Shown here piece by piece: positions 56,489 through 64,000 of a DNA stretch of 64,000 nt (position 1 is the first letter of the stretch; each line of letters opens with the position of its first letter). The notes beneath the pieces were generated by a model, which saw nothing but the letters and a program-made list of their open reading frames with translations, had not been told where the DNA came from and did not search any database. The position numbers were made by a program, and so were the translations under genes. Origin of the DNA: Isoetes taiwanensis (Eukaryota > Streptophyta > Lycopodiopsida > Isoetales > Isoetaceae); the NCBI GenBank assembly GCA_021234155.1, contig JAJEKV010000165.1, positions 372,001 to 436,000 of the forward strand, read 5' to 3'.

Positions 56489-58020
56489 TGTGGAGGAAAT
56501 GACTAAGTTATCTATAACTTAGCCATCCTAAGGTAAGAAGCAATTTCCACATGGCCTCACCTTATAGGCAAACTGCACATAGACACACCTATGGGAGCCA
56601 AGTGGCATTCATATAAACCCTAACATATAAAAGGCTAAATTTTAAACCCTATCCGCTTGTGGCTCCACCAACCTTAGACCCAGCCATTTGCGATCACAGC
56701 TCTGATTCGAAGATCGTCTCGTCTTCGACAGTCTGAGTCGCAGTAGCAGAGGAGGATCGTCTTCTTGAACCATCTGCTAGAGATGGAGGACCAGGGAGCT
56801 AGTGGTAGTGTGTCAGGAGCAGGTATTTCAAGTAGCTTCTAGTTGAGTTGCATGTTGTATCCTAGTAGAGCCATTCTAGAACTGATTGTTCTAAACACGA
56901 ACCCTAATTGATGAACCCTAACTATATGTTAGATGTATGTGATTAGGATTAGTTGTCATTCTCAATTATTATCAAGATTTTGTTGATGATGTGGTTGATT
57001 GCATAGTGCACCTCTTGTGTATTGGGAAGGGGGATAGAGACCTAGTATCCATTAGTAGATGATGCTCCTAATTTAGACCCATCAGTTCCCTTCATTAATG
57101 CGGCCTGTGCATAGAGCCCACCTGGCTACGAAGGTTATGGAGTGACTTAGCACCGCATAACGGGGTTAATGGCAAAGTGGAGGGGCCCTGCTGAGCGCGG
57201 CCACTGGGGATCCATAGCAAGCTATGCTTATAGTTGGTCACTTCGTGTGGGTCGGGTATGAGTCCGACACTTCCTGGGTCAATGGTGTCGCCCTGACTCT
57301 CAGGAACTGCAGGTTTGGGCCTGGCTCTTGTTTTGAGGAGTTCAGTCGGGTACGGACGTGTGTCGCCACGATCCTCTAGCTGCCCATGGAGCCACTGCAC
57401 TTCGGAAGGGGGAGAAGCAACCCCTCCTACCTTATCGGACCGGGGAGATGCAACCCTGAGTAGTTTCCTTGGGTGATACCATGGGATTACGTCTGCAGCA
57501 GGTTACAGTCACGATAGAGCCTGACTTAGCTTATCTGCAAAGTATGCACAGGAGGGGCTGATGGAGTGGTCAACCCTAGCCGTTGTCTATTGCCAGCCCA
57601 AGTCATTGCCATAACTCAATATGATCTATCTGGAGCCCAGCTGTCACTCGACTTCCCCTTGAGTCGAAACCCCGGGCCCCTTTGATGTTGTGATGCTGAT
57701 AGTGTATTGTACACGTTATGATGGTATGGATATTGACTACCCTTCGAGGTCGTGTTGTTATATTGTTATTAGTGCTTATGTTGTATATTGGTTCCGCTGA
57801 TATAGAACTAGAGGACAAGATGGAATGACACCTCCATGTCCTCAACTAGTTGTCTGGTTATCCCAGACGCGGGTTAGATGGACGGCCCATACGATGGGTA
57901 GCCGTTGGATGGTGAAGGTCCTTCAATGTATACGACGGGCTGTCGTATATAGCGCAAGGAGCATCACAATGGTATCAGAGCAATGATCTTGGCTGACCAA
58001 GATCCAACATTGATCATCAC
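56489..58020 (+). mobile_element. LTR plus primer-binding site of a partial LTR retrotransposon
   Basis: A 1480-bp LTR-like block runs from TGTGGAGGAAATG (56489) to GCATCACA (57968). It is followed, one base later, by TGGTATCAGAGC (57970-57981), the initiator tRNA-Met primer-binding site. A TATAAAAGG box lies near 56625. No gag-pol and no second LTR follow, so this is a 5' fragment and not a solo LTR. Its left boundary is inferred from the TG start. It sits between lipase copies B and C and so separates two members of the array. Confidence 0.7.
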
Positions 58021-59042
58021 CTTATGATAGAAAACTAACTGTCCTAGTAAAAAGCTGGGGTGCAAATCCCAATATTGAACCTCAAAAAGTGGAAAAAAAA
58101 TTCCACTGTTAAGGTCGTCATTAAAATTAAGTTACATTAGAAAATAATAGTAATAGAATTCATGAATTCTAGTAAATTTGGGTGAAAATTTGTGCATGAA
58201 GCCAATATTTCACTAGGAACAGTTCAAAGATTGGCCAAAATAGACTCCTCGATGGAATGTAGTGCAAAACCACAATAAATAACCCAGGGACCATTGGAAA
58301 TTTTAGAATTCTAATATTTTTAGGGTCCATATTGCATGTAGAAGAATTTGAACCCAAAAGCAATAGTTTGATAACTAACCATTGCCATGATTTGGAGTTA
58401 ATGTTTCAATTTCTTTCTATACTTCATAATTCCCCTCTTTTTTTCTATATATATATATATTTTTTTAATTTTCTCCTTCTTTGCGCACGATGGCGGCCGG
58501 TAGGGTATCGGAAGGCAGATAGATCAGCGGTAGGGAACAATATAAATGGGTTTTTCGTATCTTCTATTGGGTTTCACACCATTCCATAGATATACAAATC
58601 CGCCTTTGCAAGAGTAAGTCGGGGAAGAGAAATGTTTGCGGCGGCCTTGGCCGCCTCGATAAATTTCTTGTATAATATGAAGATGATCCTTTGCTGCATT
58701 AGTAGCTTGTTCAACAATATATATTGTACGTCAAAGATATATATGGGAAAAACGTATAGATATAAAATTAAATTCTTGATTGCATAAACAATATTGTATA
58801 CAAACAACAAACAAATAAGAAATAAAACTATGTTATAAAGCGAGGTCTATAAAGAGAGTAAGGAAGAAAAACTATTTGATAGCGATTTATATAGCAAGCC
58901 CATTATCATACAGGATGAAAAAACCCTTGAACAAGGGAGCTTTCAAGGGAAAAACCTCAATGTAATAAGCTTACTATTGGACTTATTATCATTTCTACCA
59001 AAGGAATGAATCCTTTAGTTTATTGTAGCTTATTAGAAGAGC
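58021..59042. other. Non-coding; right part is the 3' flank of lipase C
   Basis: From about 58720 the sequence aligns with the 3' flanks of copies A and B (shared TAAATTCTTGATTGC and AACTATGTTATAAA). Left of that nothing is recognised. Confidence 0.5.
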
Positions 59043-61148
<2,106 letters not shown>

Positions 61149-61229
61149 TTTGTGGGATGAATCTAGATCTGACCAACTAGCTGGAGCTACAGCCCGGCCT
61201 AATTAATTACTAATGCACAAGACACTTAA

Positions 61230-62075
61230 GTTGGCGGATCTTATGTCTTTGGTAGAAGAGCTTTTATAGAAGACAGAAAGGTAAAGCTGCTATGTTAGTC
61301 TGTTGGATGGAACTTATCTCAAACGGAATTTATTTTATAACACAATCATGTCCTTTTCTTTGCATGCATGTTGGACATTTAGCATTGTCCCTCAATTTTT
61401 CTCCTCCATTCAAATAGTATCTTATCGTTTGTACACGTGATTTCTTATCAAACTCACTGTTCCATTTTCGACACCAGGTACTGTTCCTTTGTACCAATAA
61501 AGTTTTTTGAAGACACATCGTAGGCCCAAAAGGTCAATATTTTTCAGTTAGCAACTTAAACGTTTTCCATGTCTTACTTAATTAATCTGTGTGCAGAGCA
61601 CTTGTCTTCAAGCTATGCTTACTCAGAATGATTTTGTTCTATCAATTAATATCTTTCTAATTTCATTCATGTTATTAACATGTCTAGTTTATATATAGGA
61701 GAACTACCATACTTTGAGCCTCCTTCCATTCACGTTATTAACATAACAGTATACTATATGTACAAGTACTAATATATGTTATTTGGTCTTATTCGAGATA
61801 TTGCAGACCACACACCACAACGAACTCCTTACCTCTATTCTAATAAGAGCCTTTCTAGAAGCTCTCACACCTAGGCTCCTTTTTCTGGAAACACATATCT
61901 ATTGTCTTTTGATCTATCCAACCTAACGTAACTTAACACGAGGCCGAAAAATTATTACACAACTCCTTTTCAATAAGAAGATGAAATATAACTCGAATAT
62001 ATCCTTTGGATTCTCATTCTAGATTTCTGCTCAAGATTTGACTAAAAGGCCCTTTTGTGGTTGTCTTCTAAAAGA
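61230..62075. repeat. Upstream flank of lipase C
   Basis: Partner of 54915-55765, probably the promoter-side region carried along in the older duplication. Confidence 0.65.
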
Positions 62076-63372
62076 CCTAAAGTACTGGCCTATGCGTTTA
62101 TATGTATGCTAAATATGATAAGGTACAATTGTAGAAAAGTTGGCTTACAAAATTACACATTTACCAATGCAAGGCAAAGGAGGAGAGGATAAGATAAAAA
62201 GATAGATAGTGCACTTTTTTTTACATGGAGAAGCATCACTATAAGTATAGGTAAGTACTTGCTTCCATAATGATGACAATGGCAACAATAGGCCAAGCTT
62301 TACTCGACCAAGTTGTAGTGATAATTGCCAAGAATAGGCATTGTACTAGAATAGGCATCCATATGTGTGTTATATTTAGAGAGGGGCTTCTAATGCACAC
62401 ATCAAAGATTGTAGCATGATTGCATATCTAACCAAACCCCAAATAAACTAGGTGTCCGTCCTTACACCCAAAATAGAAACTGGGGTCACACAACCAAAGT
62501 CGCATGTTAGAAATTTTGAAGTTTGTCTGATGTCCAGTTGGTGGAAAAAAATGTCATCCAATTTACCTTCCACGTCAAAACTAAGTATGTAAGGTGTAAC
62601 ACCTCGAGGCGCCAATATCCACCAAAGTTGCTAGATCTTTATTTGAAGAATGAAAAAGATTAATATCTTTGATAATGGTCCACATCAAAGACACTTTATT
62701 TTTATTTTTACATGAGTATCACAAGTTTTTTTTTGCATTCTTACCTATCCACGTATCGTGCTATATAGGAACAATATGACGTGCTTTAAAATTGACCATT
62801 ATATTTCTAACTTTTGACATATATGACCAGGAAAAATATAGAGTCCTTAAGAAATTTCCTTCGGTTAATGCATGATACATCTATCCAATAATCTTTGGCT
62901 TCAAGTCTCAATTTCACAAGCTTTTTAGACCTAATAGAAGCAAAGTGATATATAGTAATGGGTGTTCCAATATCTGAGGCAACCATAAGTTTAGCACGAA
63001 GTATAGGCTTTCCACCTAACCCACTAATTAATATGTTGCTCTGTGGCCTCTGAGTTCAAATTGTACATACCAAAACGGGTTCAAAATCAGTGTATGAAGA
63101 AACTCTTGTATTAGCCCCTATAATTCTCTTTACTTTACAAATCTTACAAGTTATGCTACTGTCTTTACCAAATATCTAGCATAATAATAGGGGGTTACTT
63201 TTAGTTTTTTATACGCTTTTTTCACATGGTTTTTCTATGATTTCATTGTTGTATTCGTTGAGGTGTACTAAATAGTATTTCTAGAGTGCACCCTTTATGG
63301 GCCGTTAATTTTCGTTGGCTGAAACAATCCGAGGGTTGTTGTCTTTCTCTGCATGTGTTTGTGCATGAACAC
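62076..63372. other. Non-coding stretch
   Basis: No gene recognised. TGTAACACCTCGAGG at about 62595 resembles the start of some gypsy LTRs but has no supporting structure. Confidence 0.4.
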
Positions 63373-63442
63373 TGTGTACGTGTATGCATGTGCATGTGCA
63401 CATGCATGTGCATGTGTGTGCATGTGCATGTGCATGTGCACT
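63373..63442. repeat. Alternating purine-pyrimidine TGCATG tract
   Basis: About 70 bp of TG/CATG alternation (GTGTACGTGTATGCATGTGC and similar), compatible with Z-DNA formation and prone to slippage. The rest of the window to 64000 has no recognised gene. Confidence 0.8.
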
Positions 63443-64000
63443 TGCCCTCTTGGATTCTTGTTGCCGAAGTGGATTTTTGCTAATGGAAGGTTATCACGAG
63501 GTGGATTTTTTGCTCACATTTACAAAGATATTTGTTTTTAATGTTTCTTCAGTTAGTATAATGGTTTTTTTTACAAGATATTGGTTTCCTGGTTCTACAA
63601 TGCAATGCTGCAAAACCCGCCTTTGCTTCCTTCTCTTTGTTTGTTCTAAGATTTGCTGCAGATTCAAAAAGAGTTTAGAGTTTAGGCCCTCTGTTTGCTT
63701 CCAACTTCTTGGATATTCCTGGCCTGCTGGATTATTCATAGTAGCCAGCCTTTAGCTTCAATCAACAAATGGATTCTTGTGCATACAACAGGCGGATTAT
63801 TCCATGCCCCTTTCTGAGTCGTGCAGATCAGTCAAACAATGGCCACAAGAATGCATTTATATTGTAGGTTTGGAACTTCAATCGAACCAAAAGGTGAATC
63901 ATACATTACATTTAAGCTAGAGATGGAGCATCCAAAATCATATGGATTGATAAACAATGATTTCATTGTGAAAGAGAAATAGCTGTAGCTGAAGTAACAA

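Noticed and set aside
62595-62620. TGTAACACCTCGAGG as a possible LTR start
   Set aside because: No matching end, primer-binding site or second copy in the window.

Overview
The window reads as nuclear DNA of a land plant with a repeat-rich genome. The signs are spliced genes with GT-AG introns, a tandem array of oil-body-type class 3 lipases, plant Ty1/copia and Ty3/gypsy retrotransposons primed by initiator tRNA-Met, CACTA- and hAT-type miniature elements, Helitron-like termini and AT-rich intergenic DNA. The species cannot be named from the sequence. No bacterial, organellar or rRNA signature is visible.

Layout: (1) 1.5-5.5 kb, minus strand: a multi-exon gene encoding an uncharacterised protein with an RNase H/DDE-like core, interrupted by two frameshifts, plus a probable upstream N-terminal exon. 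(2) 6.3-21 kb: mostly non-coding DNA with an hAT-type MITE bearing a perfect 8-bp target duplication, a CACTA-type non-autonomous element, three Helitron-like 3' ends and many short two- or three-copy tandem duplications. One weak multi-exon gene candidate lies at 11.2-13.1 kb. (3) 22.2-24.9 kb: a GC-rich, 5'-truncated, decayed LINE on the plus strand. (4) 25.5-26.7 kb: a candidate spliced gene with a BAH-like segment. (5) 29.2-32.3 kb, minus strand: an uninterrupted 826-codon transposase-like gene whose stop codon lies inside the terminal repeat of a foldback element. (6) 32.7-46.75 kb: a complete Ty3/gypsy element on the minus strand, with 2.1-kb LTRs and a 5-bp target duplication. A complete Ty1/copia element on the plus strand is inserted in its integrase region, with its own 5-bp duplication. 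(7) 49.2-62 kb, minus strand: three tandem OBL1-type lipase genes, each with the same five-exon structure and a GATA microsatellite in intron 1. The first is intact (471 codons). The second and third have frameshifts. An LTR with an attached primer-binding site lies between the second and third. (8) 62-64 kb: non-coding.

Two observations tie regions together. The N-terminal module at 5.2-5.5 kb recurs at the start of the 826-codon gene 26 kb away, although the downstream proteins differ. Small indels and substitutions at CAG/CTG/CCG sites account for nearly all differences between the copia LTRs, many of those between the gypsy LTRs, and two of the lipase frameshifts. This points either to an unusual local mutation process or to a systematic consensus error, so the frameshift-based pseudogene calls here are provisional.
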